Shown piece after piece: positions 17,250 through 30,321 of a stretch of 64,000 nt of DNA; position 1 is the first letter of the stretch; each line of letters starts with the position of its first letter. The translations under genes were made by a program, and so were the position numbers. Origin of the DNA: an uncultured Cohaesibacter sp. (GTDB lineage Bacteria; Pseudomonadota; Alphaproteobacteria; Rhizobiales; Cohaesibacteraceae); NCBI RefSeq assembly GCF_963676275.1, contig NZ_OY781091.1:3512775-3576774 (forward strand), in the 5' to 3' direction. The notes below the pieces were generated by a model. The model saw only the letters and a list, made by a program, of their open reading frames with translations, was not told the DNA's origin and did no database searches.

Positions 17250-17737
17250 CACTGATTCTGATGTTGGTCCTGACACCGATTCTGGCGCTAAAGCAGAAGC
17301 GGTTTCCATCTCTGATTCCAGCTTGCCTTTCGCCGGGCGCAGCGGACAAGACGCAGCGACAAAGACAGTTTGCAAGTGAGGCAATATCCGCCGACATCCG
17401 CCAATCTCAAGGCCCGACGTCCGGAAGCAGAGAGACATTGCGCGCAGCAATTGGGCAGAGCCAGCCCAATAAATAGTCAAATGACCATTCAATACGCAGC
17501 AAAACCAAGGGTAATTTTCACAATTTTATGAATACCGCAGCGCAACATCCGCCATCTTTCCCCCGTTTTTCGTTACAGAATTGTCGCACTCGAACCCAAG
17601 GATACTCAAGGGTTTATTCACTTTTTGGTAACAAAGTCACCCCGCTTCGCGGCAGTGCACCAATTTTTTCATTTCGCGAATTCTCAAAGTTGCCGTAGAC
17701 TTTATCGCATGAAGGAAAGGCTAGAGGGAGAGACTTA
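17250..17737. other. Intergenic stretch before the 25-residue ORF
   Basis: About 490 bp with no supported protein gene. It contains decayed CTGATTCTG repeats at its left end. The right half becomes AT-rich towards the small ORF at 17738 and presumably holds its promoter. Confidence 0.5.
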
Positions 17738-17815
17738 ATGGTCAAATCTTTAAACATCATGATTGTTTGCGCAGCCTTTGCATTCATCGCCGCTATTGTC
17801 GTTGGAATTATTTAA
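17738..17815 (+). CDS. 25-residue single-helix membrane peptide
   Basis: ATG 17738 opens MVKSLNIMIVCAAFAFIAAI, continuing VVGII to TAA 17815. After a Lys-containing start the peptide is one continuous hydrophobic helix of about 20 residues. A strong ribosome-binding site (GAGGGAG) lies about 7 nt upstream, and a strong terminator lies 88 bp downstream, which fits a short dedicated transcript. No family is recognised. It may be a membrane regulator or toxin-like peptide; function unknown. Confidence 0.6.
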   Translation: MVKSLNIMIVCAAFAFIAAIVVGII

Positions 17816-17902
17816 GGAGGAGGCAACGGCGATTGCGCTGGGGCAGTGGAGACTGTCTTACTCATACCCTTGAAAAGACACAACTTTATTCGCCTTGATG
17901 CG

Positions 17903-17937
17903 AGTAAAAAAGCCGGGAAGTTCCCGGCTTTTTTACT
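17903..17937. terminator. Bidirectional Rho-independent terminator
   Basis: AGTAAAAAAGCCGGG (17903-17917) pairs perfectly with CCCGGCTTTTTTACT (17923-17937) across a 5-nt loop, with T-runs in both directions. It can end the small-peptide transcript and the metH operon coming from the other side. Two further small palindromes (17972-17987 and about 17992-18009) lie between it and metH. Confidence 0.9.
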
Positions 17938-18022
17938 TGCTGAATACTTGCAAGACTTCATGCTTTAAGACTAGGGACAAGTCCCTATGCCCCATGGAGC
18001 GTTCCATGGCACAGACCGTCCA

Positions 18023-21721
<3,699 letters not shown>

Positions 21722-21816
21722 GATCGGATTTCCTTAACGTCAACAGGGGAAGGCGGGCATCATACCCGCACATTGAATCCTGATGGAGAATTTAGTCTTG
21801 AATGGTTTCTGAGCTG

Positions 21817-22716
21817 TTATGCCTTGGCCGGGCGCATGCCGAGCATATGGCAGATGGCATAAGACAGATTGGCCCGGTTCATCGTGTAGAAGTGGAAATC
21901 ATCCACCCCGCGCGCCCGCAGATCTTCCACCTGTTCGGCTGCAACCGCAGCGGCAACCAGCCGATGGGTTTCAGGATCATCTTCCAGCCCTTCAAAGCGA
22001 TTGGCCAGCCATTGCGGCACGCTCGCTCCGGTGCGAGAGGCAAAACCGGCCATCTGGACAAAATTATGGATCGGCAAAATGCCCGGCACGATCGGAATGA
22101 AGATCCCGGCCCTTCTGACCCGCTCCACATAGGCCTCGTAAAGATCATTATCAAAGAAGAATTGCGTGATCGCCCGCGTCGCGCCAGCATCCACCTTCTG
22201 GCGCAGCATCTCGATGTCGGTCGCAAAATCAGGACTTTCGGGATGCTTTTCCGGATAGGCCGAAACCGACACCTCGAAATCACCGATCTGCTTGATACCG
22301 GCAACCAGATCGGCAGCATTCTTGTAGCCCCCGTCATGGGGCACATATTTGGTGCCAACCCCTGCGGCGGGATCGCCGCGAAGCGCCACGATATGCGTCA
22401 CACCGACATCGGCATAGGAGCGGATCACGGCATCCACTTCCTCACGCGTCGCGCTGACACAAGTCAGATGCGCGGCCGCCGGAATATTGGCTTCCTTGAT
22501 GATCCGTTCGACCGTCGCATGGGTCCTCTCGCGGGTGGAACCGCCTGCCCCATAGGTGACAGAGACAAATTCCGGCTGCAAGGGAGCCAGACGCTCTACG
22601 CTTTCCCAAAGACTTTCTTCCATCTTCGGCGTCTTGGGCGGGAAAAATTCAAAGGAAACATTCAGCTTGTGGGTTTGCTTGCTGCGACGTCCGCTTGGTT
22701 CTGCGTTATGTGTCAT
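21817..22716 (-). CDS. metF: Methylenetetrahydrofolate reductase
   Basis: MetF reduces 5,10-methylene-THF to 5-methyl-THF with FAD and NAD(P)H. The 299-residue protein shows SFEFFPPKTPKMEESL near the N-terminus, VSVTYGAGGSTRERT and the HIVALRGDPA block, all typical. ATG 22716 is preferred; the frame extends ten codons to 22746, and neither start has a strong ribosome-binding site. It sits between the ArsR-methyltransferase gene and metH (95-bp gap to metH), forming a methionine-cycle operon. Confidence 0.96.
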   Translation of the reverse strand: MTHNAEPSGRRSKQTHKLNVSFEFFPPKTPKMEESLWESVERLAPLQPEFVSVTYGAGGSTRERTHATVERIIKEANIPAAAHLTCVSATREEVDAVIRSYADVGVTHIVALRGDPAAGVGTKYVPHDGGYKNAADLVAGIKQIGDFEVSVSAYPEKHPESPDFATDIEMLRQKVDAGATRAITQFFFDNDLYEAYVERVRRAGIFIPIVPGILPIHNFVQMAGFASRTGASVPQWLANRFEGLEDDPETHRLVAAAVAAEQVEDLRARGVDDFHFYTMNRANLSYAICHMLGMRPAKA

Positions 22717-22824
22717 GGTTTTTCTTTCGTTCGCATCGGCAATCATCTGGGAGGCAGAATGCCGTTTGTTTCATATCTCGAATGTCTCAAGGACTTCGCA
22801 ATTATCTCGTCTTGCCCCATATAA

Positions 22825-22879
22825 ATCAGGGCCCGGTTCATCAGGGGCCGGTTCATCAGGGCCGGTATGATCAGGCACC
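22825..22879. repeat. 15-bp tandem repeat over the ArsR-methyltransferase stop codon
   Basis: Units ATCAGGGCCCGGTTC (22825-22839), ATCAGGGGCCGGTTC (22840-22854) and ATCAGGGCCGGTATG (22855-22869), then a partial fourth unit containing the stop codon of the gene ending at 22871. Confidence 0.75.
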
Positions 22880-23872
22880 CTCGCTTGCAGTGCCTTCAGA
22901 CGCCGGGCCATCAGCTTTCTCGGCAAGCCAGATGGTCACCGTCAGCGGATCTGCGGTCAATTCACCGTCCAGACCCTGCGCTTGCAAGTCTCTGGCCAGC
23001 GCCACCTCAAATCCGGCGTCGCGCATCCAGCGGCGCATGACGTCATGGGAAAATCCCAATCGTCTGTGCGCGTGATCCTTTCGCAAGAATTCATGATCAT
23101 GGGGGGCGAAATCGACAACCAGAATACGCCCTCCGGACTGCAACACCCGGCTCGCCTCCTGCAAGGCGGCGGAAGGGTCATCCAGATAATGCAGCACCTG
23201 ATGAATGGTAATGAAATCGAATTTGCGATCAAGGGTCGCCAGATCGAGCAGGTCTCCCTGCTGCACATGCAGATGACCATGATTGGGGCCATCGAGCCGC
23301 GCGCGAGCAACTGCCAGCATCGACCGGTTTGAATCCAGCCCGAGCCCACCGCGGCAGCGATCCGCCAGCAGCGAGAGGATACTCCCCGTTCCGGTGCCCA
23401 GATCAAGCAACTGGTCGATCTCGATGTCGCCCAGAGCATCCAGAATAGCCTGTTCGACAGCGCTTTCCGGCACATGCATCAGACGCAATTCGTCCCAATG
23501 CTCCGCATTCTGGCGGAAATAATCCGTCGCCTGCTGCGCATTGGCCTGCTTGATCTGCTTCAGCCGGTCCCTGTCGCGCAGGATCATGGCATCCTGTCGA
23601 TCAAGATGACGCAGCGCGGCGGCAATCAGATCGCCCTTGGCCTCGTCCCGTGTCAGACAATAATAGACCCATGCCCCTTCCGGCAGGCGCTCGACCAGCC
23701 CCGATTCATAAAGCAGTTTGAGATGTCTGGAAATGCGTGGCTGGCTCTGGTGCAGGATGGCTGTCAGATCCTTGACCGAAAGATCCCCTTCGGCAAGTAA
23801 CGCCAACAGGCGCAGGCGGGTCGGCTCCCCGCTCGCTTTCAGCAATCCAACAATTTCATCCAAAGACAACAT
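22871..23872 (-). CDS. ArsR-family regulator fused to a SAM-dependent methyltransferase domain
   Basis: The 333-residue protein has an ArsR winged helix at about 1-90 (SVKDLTAILHQSQPRISRHLKLL) without metal-binding cysteines in the recognition region. A class I methyltransferase fold follows at about 145-300 (LLDLGTGTGSILSLLADRC; later LVVDFAPH). Such fusions are tied to methionine-cycle control in proteobacteria, where the methyltransferase domain is thought to sense SAM or SAH (SahR-like). Here it is the first gene before metF and metH, with a perfect palindrome 18 bp upstream of its ATG. Ligand and target set are inferred. Confidence 0.85.
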   Translation of the reverse strand: MLSLDEIVGLLKASGEPTRLRLLALLAEGDLSVKDLTAILHQSQPRISRHLKLLYESGLVERLPEGAWVYYCLTRDEAKGDLIAAALRHLDRQDAMILRDRDRLKQIKQANAQQATDYFRQNAEHWDELRLMHVPESAVEQAILDALGDIEIDQLLDLGTGTGSILSLLADRCRGGLGLDSNRSMLAVARARLDGPNHGHLHVQQGDLLDLATLDRKFDFITIHQVLHYLDDPSAALQEASRVLQSGGRILVVDFAPHDHEFLRKDHAHRRLGFSHDVMRRWMRDAGFEVALARDLQAQGLDGELTADPLTVTIWLAEKADGPASEGTASEGA

Positions 23873-23889
23873 GTTACCACCTCAAAGAT

Positions 23890-23905
23890 ATAAAGATATC
23901 TTTAT
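23890..23905. promoter_or_regulatory. Palindromic operator of the ArsR-methyltransferase operon
   Basis: ATAAAGATATCTTTAT is a perfect 16-bp inverted repeat, the size and AT-rich style of ArsR-family operators, just upstream of the regulator's own ATG. No second copy was seen before metF or metH, so the three genes are probably controlled from here as one autoregulated transcript. Confidence 0.7.
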
Positions 23906-24071
23906 GACATCAGATTGCAAAAGACAAGAGTGGCATACAGTCGCTATCCACCATTTCAGACCGATATCCAGCCTAAAACAGAATTTTCCAAAAGGGGAAA
24001 GCAAAGATCAGAAGGAGAAAGGTGAAAGAAAGGTGCGATAAAGACGCAAAAAAGCACGATGGAAGCGCAGC

Positions 24072-24542
24072 TTAGAGATCTTCCATGGCCGCAAAGGCCA
24101 TTTCTGCTACCCGCGGCACGTCTTCGCTCGTTGCCAGATCAAACCATGGCAGATCATCGGCGCAGAACCATGCTGCTTCAAGGGCATCATCCCCGGCCAC
24201 CGGTTCGCCCTCTTGCCACTCGCACAGAACGGCAACCATCACATAATGAAACTGCAACCGATCGGATTGATCATTCGAAAAGGATTCAAGCGTTGTCACA
24301 ATATGATCGGCGCGCCCCCGAATGCCTGTTTCTTCAAACAGTTCGCGCTGGGCGGCCTGCTCAAGGCTCTCGCCAAACTCGACCTTGCCGCCAGGAAAGC
24401 CCCATTTGCCCGCATCGGGAGCATTGGCCCGACGCACCAGCAGGATATGCCTGTCCCTGACCACCAGACTGAGAACAGCAACAAGCGGCCTTTGCCTTTG
24501 ATTGTCATTCATATGAAAAGACGCAAGGAGCGAGGACACCAT
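24072..24542 (-). CDS. Nudix hydrolase (MutT/ADP-ribose pyrophosphatase-like)
   Basis: The 156-residue protein has a complete Nudix box, GKVEFGESLEQAAQRELFEETGI (about 51-73), with the catalytic REL-EE core, preceded by GKWGFPGG. These enzymes hydrolyse nucleoside diphosphates linked to other groups using Mg2+. The substrate cannot be read from the box. ATG 24542 has AAGGTG 6 nt upstream; a second ATG at 24512 is possible. It lies 54 bp downstream of gapR on the same strand. Confidence 0.9.
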   Translation of the reverse strand: MVSSLLASFHMNDNQRQRPLVAVLSLVVRDRHILLVRRANAPDAGKWGFPGGKVEFGESLEQAAQRELFEETGIRGRADHIVTTLESFSNDQSDRLQFHYVMVAVLCEWQEGEPVAGDDALEAAWFCADDLPWFDLATSEDVPRVAEMAFAAMEDL

Positions 24543-24596
24543 GGCACACCTTGAAGGAATGGCCGATCCGGCGACCGGCCAAACACTGAAACCGAA

Positions 24597-24851
24597 TTAT
24601 TCGCCAGCAGCCATGCCAAGCGCATGCAGATAGAGATCAAGCAAGGCTTCCATTTCCTGGCGCTCATTGCTGTCTTGTTTGCGCAAGCGCACAATCTGAC
24701 GCATCACCTTGACGTCATAGCCATTGCCCTTGGCTTCAGCATAGACATCCTTGATATCATCCGAGATCGCCTTTTTCTCTTCTTCAAGTCGCTCGATACG
24801 CTCGACAAAAGCGCGCAACTGATCAGCGGCGACACCACCTGTATTTGACAT
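24597..24851 (-). CDS. gapR: GapR-type nucleoid-associated protein (DUF2312)
   Basis: The 84-residue, highly charged helical protein begins [29 protein letters not shown] and contains [29 protein letters not shown], the DUF2312 hallmark. In Caulobacter this family (GapR) binds overtwisted AT-rich DNA ahead of replication and transcription and helps topoisomerases. Length matches the family. Nearby DUF1036-pyk synteny is common in this order. Confidence 0.93.
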   Translation of the reverse strand: MSNTGGVAADQLRAFVERIERLEEEKKAISDDIKDVYAEAKGNGYDVKVMRQIVRLRKQDSNERQEMEALLDLYLHALGMAAGE

Positions 24852-25628
24852 TCCCTACTCCACATTTGGGTTCAGAAACCTGTTCAAGGCCGCGCTGGGC
24901 CTGATCAACAGCTTTTCATTAACCGCTCTCTAACCAAATTCTATTGCGACAAGATTAACACGTGCCAATGCGGCAACAAATTGCCCGCCTGATCCGGATA
25001 TTGATTCAGTCCACAACTCTGGCCATCATTCTGGCAAATATCGGATCAGACCACGGAACCGGCATTGTCTCCTTGCGGAGCCAATGAAGCTTCAGCGCAT
25101 TTGACAAAGCAAACATCCCTCAAGCGGGTAGCACGCCTCATCGCAGGGCGCCATAATAGTCAGCGTTTCCGCGCGAACAAGCATCAATTTGCCCTGATAG
25201 CGCTTTTCGCCATAAAAAAGCGGCAGATCCCGCCCTGTTCCCGCTCTTGTAACGCCACCTCCAATTAGACGAAAGATTGAGATTATCTAACCATTTATCA
25301 CCCTACTTTGATAACAATTTGCAGGTCATAATACCGTCAACATCAACCTTTATTCGAGCTGGGGAACAAATGTGGTTTCCCGCGCCATGGGGCGCACATG
25401 AGTCGGAGCCGATTTTGCAGAAGCGTCATTGCAGTAAAGACCGGCCCTCAGGCGCGACCGCATCAAGTAGAAGAACAGACGTAGAATAACGGACAAAGAG
25501 CTGGATAACTCCGTCTCCATCATGTCAAAAAAATTCAACTAATGTAGAATATAAACATTGACAATAGATGCACGAAACGCGAAACAGTTGGCGGCTCTTC
25601 CAAAAAAGAAAAGACGATATCGAGCCCA
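24852..25628. other. Intergenic region between gapR and the DUF1036 gene
   Basis: About 780 bp without a supported gene. The short frames here lack ribosome-binding sites and recognisable domains. TTAACC and TAACC motifs near 24920-24945, in the gapR upstream DNA, resemble half-sites of cell-cycle regulators, but their spacing is not canonical. A structured RNA cannot be excluded. Confidence 0.5.
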
Positions 25629-26087
25629 ATGTTTGACTGGAAATTAAAAGCAAAGACTGTTGCCCGATGCCTTGCTTCTATCAAGGGCAAGACATTGGCT
25701 CTGACCACGATGCTGTTGATGGCAAGCAGCCTGAATGCAGCCGCAGACCTGCGTGTTTGTAACAAGACAGGCAGCACCGTCGGTCTGGCGATCGGATATG
25801 AGTTGAAGGGCGAATGGATCAGCGAAGGCTGGTGGAATCTGGACCCGGACAAGTGCGAAACGGTCCTGAGAGGTCAGCTCATCAAGACACGCTATCTCAT
25901 TCACGCCATAGACTATGACAAGGGCGGTCAGTGGAACGGTGACTCCTTCATGTGTACCCAGGATCTGGAATTCAAGATCAAGGGCACCCAGGAATGCGTT
26001 GCAAGAGGATTTGAGCGCACCGGCTTTTTCGAAGTAGATACCGCCGGGAAACAAGATTATACGGTTCAATTGACCGATCAAGAATAG
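25629..26087 (+). CDS. DUF1036 secreted protein
   Basis: The 152-residue precursor has a basic N-terminus and hydrophobic signal at about 21-40 (TLALTTMLLMASSLNAAA), then the DUF1036 domain: LRVCNKTGSTVGLAIGYE, WISEGWWNLDPDKC and a C-terminal CTQD...ECVARGFERTGFFEVD. The paired cysteines suggest a disulfide-bonded periplasmic protein. Function is unknown for the family. It sits 10 bp before pyk, a conserved arrangement in this order that suggests co-transcription. No strong ribosome-binding site precedes the ATG. Confidence 0.88.
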   Translation: MFDWKLKAKTVARCLASIKGKTLALTTMLLMASSLNAAADLRVCNKTGSTVGLAIGYELKGEWISEGWWNLDPDKCETVLRGQLIKTRYLIHAIDYDKGGQWNGDSFMCTQDLEFKIKGTQECVARGFERTGFFEVDTAGKQDYTVQLTDQE

Positions 26088-26097
26088 GGAAACTGTC

Positions 26098-27540
26098 GTG
26101 ACTGTAAGACGCAACCGGAAAGTAAAAATCCTGGCCACTTTGGGCCCGGCTTCAGAGAAGAAAGAACAGATCAAGCAACTCTTCCTGGCTGGCGCCGATG
26201 TTTTCCGCATCAACATGAGCCACTCGGATCATGAAACCCTCAACACCCGCGTCCGCCTGATCCGCGAAGTCGAGAAGGAAGTCGGACGTCCGATCGGCAT
26301 TCTGGCCGACCTTCAGGGCCCCAAGCTGCGCCTTGGCACTTTCGCCGACACCAAGGTGGATCTGGTCAATGGCAGCCGCTTCACTCTGGACAGCTCGGAC
26401 AAACCCGGCGACACATCACGCGTGCAGCTGCCTCATCCGGAGATTTTCGGCTCTGTGAAAGAAGGCGACATTCTGCTGCTTGACGATGGCAAGGTACGCC
26501 TGAGAACCATTTCCACCACCGCCGACGCCATCCACACCGAAGTGGTAACCGGCGGCCCGATCTCCAACCGCAAGGGCATCAGCTTCCCTGATTCCACCCT
26601 GTCCTTCTCGGCTCTTACCCCCAAAGACCGCGCCGACCTCGACGCAGCAGTGGATGCCGAAGTGGACTGGATTGCCCTCTCCTTCGTGCAGCGTCCCGAA
26701 GACGTCGCCGAAGTGCGCAAGCTGTCCCGTGGCCGCACCGGCATTCTCTCCAAGATCGAGAAGCCACAGGCTGTTGAGCGCATTCACGAGATCATCGAGC
26801 TTTCCGACGCGATCATGGTTGCCCGCGGTGACCTCGGCGTTGAAATGCCGCTGGAAAAGGTTCCCGGCATCCAGAAGCAGATCACCCGCGCCGCCCGTCA
26901 GGCCGGCAAGCCGGTTGTCGTTGCAACCCAGATGCTGGAATCCATGATCAGCTCGCCAATGCCGACCCGCGCAGAAGCCTCAGACGTCGCCACCGCCGTG
27001 TTCGAAGGCGCCGATGCGGTCATGCTGTCAGCCGAATCCGCCGCCGGAGCCTTTCCTTTCGAAGCGGTTGCCATGATGAACCGCATCGCAGAAGAAGCCG
27101 AGCGCGATCCTTACTACAAGAACATCATCTACGCACAACGCGCCGAGCCGGAAGCAACCGGAGCCGACGCCATTTCCGCAGCAGCGCGCCAGATCGCCGA
27201 AACGCTGCATCTGGCTTCAATCGTCTGCTACACCTCCTCGGGCACCACAGGCCTTCGCGCCGCCCGCGAAAGACCTCAGACGCCGATCATCGCCATCAGC
27301 CCGATTCTGGCCACGGCGCGCCGTCTGGCGCTCGTCTGGGGCCTGCATTGCGTGGTTTCCGAGGAAACCGGCATTCTGGACGAAATGGTCGACCGCGCTT
27401 GCAGCACCTCCTACAAGGTTGGTCTGGCCAAACCCGGCCAGCGCGTGATCATCACCGCAGGCGTGCCGCTCGGCACACCGGGCGCAACCAACATGCTGCG
27501 CATTGCCTTTGTTGGCAGCGACGGTCTGGGCGGCATCTGA
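26098..27540 (+). CDS. pyk: Pyruvate kinase
   Basis: Pyruvate kinase makes ATP and pyruvate from phosphoenolpyruvate. The 480-residue protein has TLGPASEKKEQIKQL, FRINMSHSDHE, the active-site block IMVARGDLGVEMPLEKVPGIQKQI, and a C-terminal allosteric domain. Translation starts at a GTG, with AGGGAA 7-8 nt upstream and a normal protein N-terminus TVRRNRKVKILATLGP. It follows the DUF1036 gene by 10 bp and ends at a bidirectional terminator. Confidence 0.97.
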   Translation: MTVRRNRKVKILATLGPASEKKEQIKQLFLAGADVFRINMSHSDHETLNTRVRLIREVEKEVGRPIGILADLQGPKLRLGTFADTKVDLVNGSRFTLDSSDKPGDTSRVQLPHPEIFGSVKEGDILLLDDGKVRLRTISTTADAIHTEVVTGGPISNRKGISFPDSTLSFSALTPKDRADLDAAVDAEVDWIALSFVQRPEDVAEVRKLSRGRTGILSKIEKPQAVERIHEIIELSDAIMVARGDLGVEMPLEKVPGIQKQITRAARQAGKPVVVATQMLESMISSPMPTRAEASDVATAVFEGADAVMLSAESAAGAFPFEAVAMMNRIAEEAERDPYYKNIIYAQRAEPEATGADAISAAARQIAETLHLASIVCYTSSGTTGLRAARERPQTPIIAISPILATARRLALVWGLHCVVSEETGILDEMVDRACSTSYKVGLAKPGQRVIITAGVPLGTPGATNMLRIAFVGSDGLGGI

Positions 27541-27567
27541 TCTGCCTCCCAAACGAGACATCAAACG

Positions 27568-27597
27568 AAAAAGGCCAGTTGAAAAGCTGGCCTTTTT
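27568..27597. terminator. Bidirectional terminator between pyk and the second chemoreceptor gene
   Basis: AAAAAGGCCAG (27568-27578) pairs with CTGGCCTTTTT (27587-27597) across an 8-nt loop and can stop transcripts from both sides. Confidence 0.9.
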
Positions 27598-27621
27598 ATT
27601 TGCTTCAAAGTGGCGGCATGC

Positions 27622-29562
27622 CTAAACCGCCCGCACACGGGCAATGAAACCGGAAACCTTCTCCTTGAGCAGGTCCGACTGCCCTCCAAGCGCCTTGGCG
27701 GCATTGACGACATCTTCCGACGTGCGCCCGGCATTTTTGGAAGCATCAGACACCCGAGCGACATTTTCATTGACCTGAGTGGTGCCTTGTGCGGCCTGAT
27801 GGATGTTGCCGGAAATTTCCCGCGCCGTCATATTCTGCTCCGCGATGGCTTCAGCAATCGTGGTAGAGATCGCCTCCACTTTCTGAATGACCTGACTGAC
27901 ATCCTCGATCGACAGGGAAGCCTGACTGGTTGCCGCCTGAATTTCCGCGATCTGAAGGGAAATCTGCTCGGTTGCCTTGGAGGTTTGCCCGGCCAAGGCC
28001 TTCACCTCACCAGCCACCACAGCAAAGCCCTTGCCCGCCTCGCCTGCGCGGGCAGATTCAATGGTCGCATTCAAAGCCAGCAGATTGGTCTGCTCGGCGA
28101 TGGATGAAATCATCTCCACCACCTCGCCGATTTTGCTCGCAGTTGCTGCAAGGGTCTGCATCTGCGCATTGGTGCTACCGACCTTGCCGACAGCCTCCTG
28201 CGCCGAAACAGACGCCTCGCTGATCTGGGAACTGATTTGCGAAATCGAGCAAGTCATTTCCTCGGTCGCAGACGCAATGGTCTGCACATTGCTCATGGTC
28301 TGGGAAGATGCAGCAGAAGCAGACGTCGCCTGATGCGCAGTCAACTCGGCCACCTCGGCCATGGCATGCGCTGTTTCGTTCAGCTTGGCGGAAGAGCGGG
28401 AGACGGACTCCACAATTCCGCTGACATGATCGTCAAACTCATCGGCCAGCCGCGTCATGATCTCGCGCTTCTCCGCCTCGGCCCGCTGCTGCTTGACCAC
28501 CTCTTCAGCTTCCATTTGCTTCTGCGCTCTCACATTCTGATGCAGAAGTTTTGCAATCTTGCAGAGTTCCCCGATCTCGTCATCCTGCTTGCATTCCGGA
28601 ATGGAGGTATCGAGATTGCCTCTGGCAATTTCGCTCATTGCACTTGTAACCTGATGAATGGGACGAGTGATCGAACGGATGACAAAAATCCCACCCAGTA
28701 GCAGTGTCAGTGAGGTCAGGATAAGCAGGGCAACCGCGACAGAATCAACACGCGCTCCGATAGCTGTGCGCTCTTTCATGGCAGCAGCCAGAAGCGCCTC
28801 CGCTTCATGCCTCAAGTCGGCCAATTGCCCGGAAATGCTCCCAACCTGTTCCCGGAAGGCGACAACCTTCGTCAGAACCTGCTGATTGGCCTCAACCCAA
28901 CTGAGAAATTTGGCATGATAGTCCTCCATCAGAGGAACGATTTCGGCCTGTATCCCTGAGGGCACATTGGAAGCTTGCAGGACTTCGAAAAATTCCTTGA
29001 TGCGCTCATTGAAACTGTCGACATATTTCGACGTCTGGCGCAGCATATAGTCCTTTTCATGCCTACGCAGCATCAGCATCTTGACCATGATGGCATCAAC
29101 AGACACGGCAGGATTGGCTGCGGCAACATCCTTGAGCTTGGCTTCCACCGTCTTGACCGCGGTCCTCAGCTCGCCTTTCAGGCCCTCATTTTCATTAAGA
29201 CCGGCAACCACCCGCGCCTGAATGATTTGTCTGCTATCCTCGAGCACATCATTCGTAAAACCAGTCAACTTGGCTGACTGATCCCCCAAACGACCAAACT
29301 GGCTCTGACTGTCTGCAGCGACCTGTTCGATTTGCGTCAACATCTCCAGCTCCCCCTTCTGCAGAAACTGTTCTGTCAGAGAGGCAACTTTCACGATACC
29401 GACTTCGGCGACGCTAAACGCCGTTACATTTTCTTCACCCAGAGAGGTAGCCGCATTCACAAGCTTCTTTTTGGCTTCCCCCCAATATAGTGTGGCCGAC
29501 AACACCACCAGACCGAAGAGGCCAAGCAGCAAAAGTCCCCAAATGCGATGTCTAAGCTTCAT
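27622..29562 (-). CDS. Methyl-accepting chemotaxis protein with large helical periplasmic domain
   Basis: The 646-residue chemoreceptor has TM1 at about 7-27 and TM2 at about 280-300, leaving a periplasmic region of about 250 residues. Its size and [13 protein letters not shown] motif fit a helical bimodular (HBM) sensor, a class known to bind small organic acids or polyamines. A HAMP domain and the signalling tip [31 protein letters not shown] follow. The last residues are FIARVRAV, with no CheR tether. AGGGTG precedes the ATG. The 250 bp upstream (29563-29814) is very AT-rich and should carry the promoter. Confidence 0.92.
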   Translation of the reverse strand: MKLRHRIWGLLLLGLFGLVVLSATLYWGEAKKKLVNAATSLGEENVTAFSVAEVGIVKVASLTEQFLQKGELEMLTQIEQVAADSQSQFGRLGDQSAKLTGFTNDVLEDSRQIIQARVVAGLNENEGLKGELRTAVKTVEAKLKDVAAANPAVSVDAIMVKMLMLRRHEKDYMLRQTSKYVDSFNERIKEFFEVLQASNVPSGIQAEIVPLMEDYHAKFLSWVEANQQVLTKVVAFREQVGSISGQLADLRHEAEALLAAAMKERTAIGARVDSVAVALLILTSLTLLLGGIFVIRSITRPIHQVTSAMSEIARGNLDTSIPECKQDDEIGELCKIAKLLHQNVRAQKQMEAEEVVKQQRAEAEKREIMTRLADEFDDHVSGIVESVSRSSAKLNETAHAMAEVAELTAHQATSASAASSQTMSNVQTIASATEEMTCSISQISSQISEASVSAQEAVGKVGSTNAQMQTLAATASKIGEVVEMISSIAEQTNLLALNATIESARAGEAGKGFAVVAGEVKALAGQTSKATEQISLQIAEIQAATSQASLSIEDVSQVIQKVEAISTTIAEAIAEQNMTAREISGNIHQAAQGTTQVNENVARVSDASKNAGRTSEDVVNAAKALGGQSDLLKEKVSGFIARVRAV

Positions 29563-29814
29563 AATTCACCCTATTGTTTCATCTGAGGAAGTCCCAGAAA
29601 GCCCCACAAAGAAAAGCAATAGAGAATAATTCCCATGTAATAATTATCTTTTTATTACCGACAAAAAAAATATTAACTATATTGTATAAGTAAAACAAAA
29701 TAACAACCAGTAAATACTGATTTTTATTTTACTCTACACAAAACAATAAGGAGAAAAACTCAAGCATCCCAAAAGATAATCTTCTTAAAGAAGCGCATAG
29801 ATATTGGCTGAAAA

Positions 29815-29860
29815 GCAACAAAAAACGCGCCAGAGAATGATCTCTAGCGCGTTTGTTGTT
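29815..29860 (-). terminator. Terminator downstream of rpmJ
   Basis: AACGCGC and AGAGA on the left (29824-29836) pair with TCTCT and GCGCGTT on the right (29841-29853), with one A/C bulge. Read on the minus strand it is followed by a T-rich tail. Confidence 0.8.
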
Positions 29861-29889
29861 TCGTCAACCAAAAGTGGCCCGACGCTTAA

Positions 29890-30015
29890 TTAGCCCTGAC
29901 GAGCCTTGAAGCGTGGATTTCTTTTGTTGATGATGTAAACACGACCCTTGCGGCGAACCATGCGGTTATCACGGTGACGCTTGGCAAGTGCTTTCAGTGA
30001 ATTCTTGATTTTCAT
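29890..30015 (-). CDS. rpmJ: 50S ribosomal protein L36 (cysteine-free type)
   Basis: The 41-residue basic protein [20 protein letters not shown], continuing to [10 protein letters not shown], is the longer L36 form that lacks the four zinc-binding Cys/His residues of classical L36. This form is normal in many alphaproteobacteria and does not need zinc. The 72-residue frame from 30108 is rejected because family proteins start at [12 protein letters not shown] lies 9 nt before the ATG, inside a segment that can pair with an upstream leader hairpin. Confidence 0.95.
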   Translation of the reverse strand: MKIKNSLKALAKRHRDNRMVRRKGRVYIINKRNPRFKARQG

Positions 30016-30023
30016 TGTTCCAA

Positions 30024-30067
30024 GCCTCGGCCAAAATCTGCGAAACAAAAAGCGCGCCGAGGCGCGC
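30024..30067 (-). promoter_or_regulatory. rpmJ 5' leader hairpin with alternative pairing to the ribosome-binding site
   Basis: On the minus strand GCGCGCC-TC-GGCGCGC (30067-30052) is followed by TTTTTG, which looks like an intrinsic terminator only 40 nt before the rpmJ start. GCCGAGGC (30031-30024), which contains the GAGG ribosome-binding site, is complementary to GCCTCGGC inside that hairpin (30063-30056). The two pairings exclude each other. Confidence 0.5.
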
Positions 30068-30321
30068 AAATTCGAGCGGAAATTACGATTCCTGCCTGCC
30101 ATTGTCAACCGTGAAAGTGACTCTATCGGTCGGAATCCCGCAAATACGCTTCATTTTCCGATTCTGTTGATCATTTCCATGAATAATCAGGAGTGCAGGA
30201 CTTCTCCGGCCCACCTTTGGCAATGCGGGCTGTCAGACTGTTCCACACCCCGGGGAAAAGAAACGCCTGAAGCAGGCAAAATAAACAGCAAAAAACGGAA
30301 ATAAAAGCAGAATCAGAGCTT

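Noticed and set aside
21722-21816. SAM or SAH riboswitch before metH
   Set aside because: The 95-bp gap shows only a small hairpin and no riboswitch core that I could recognise.
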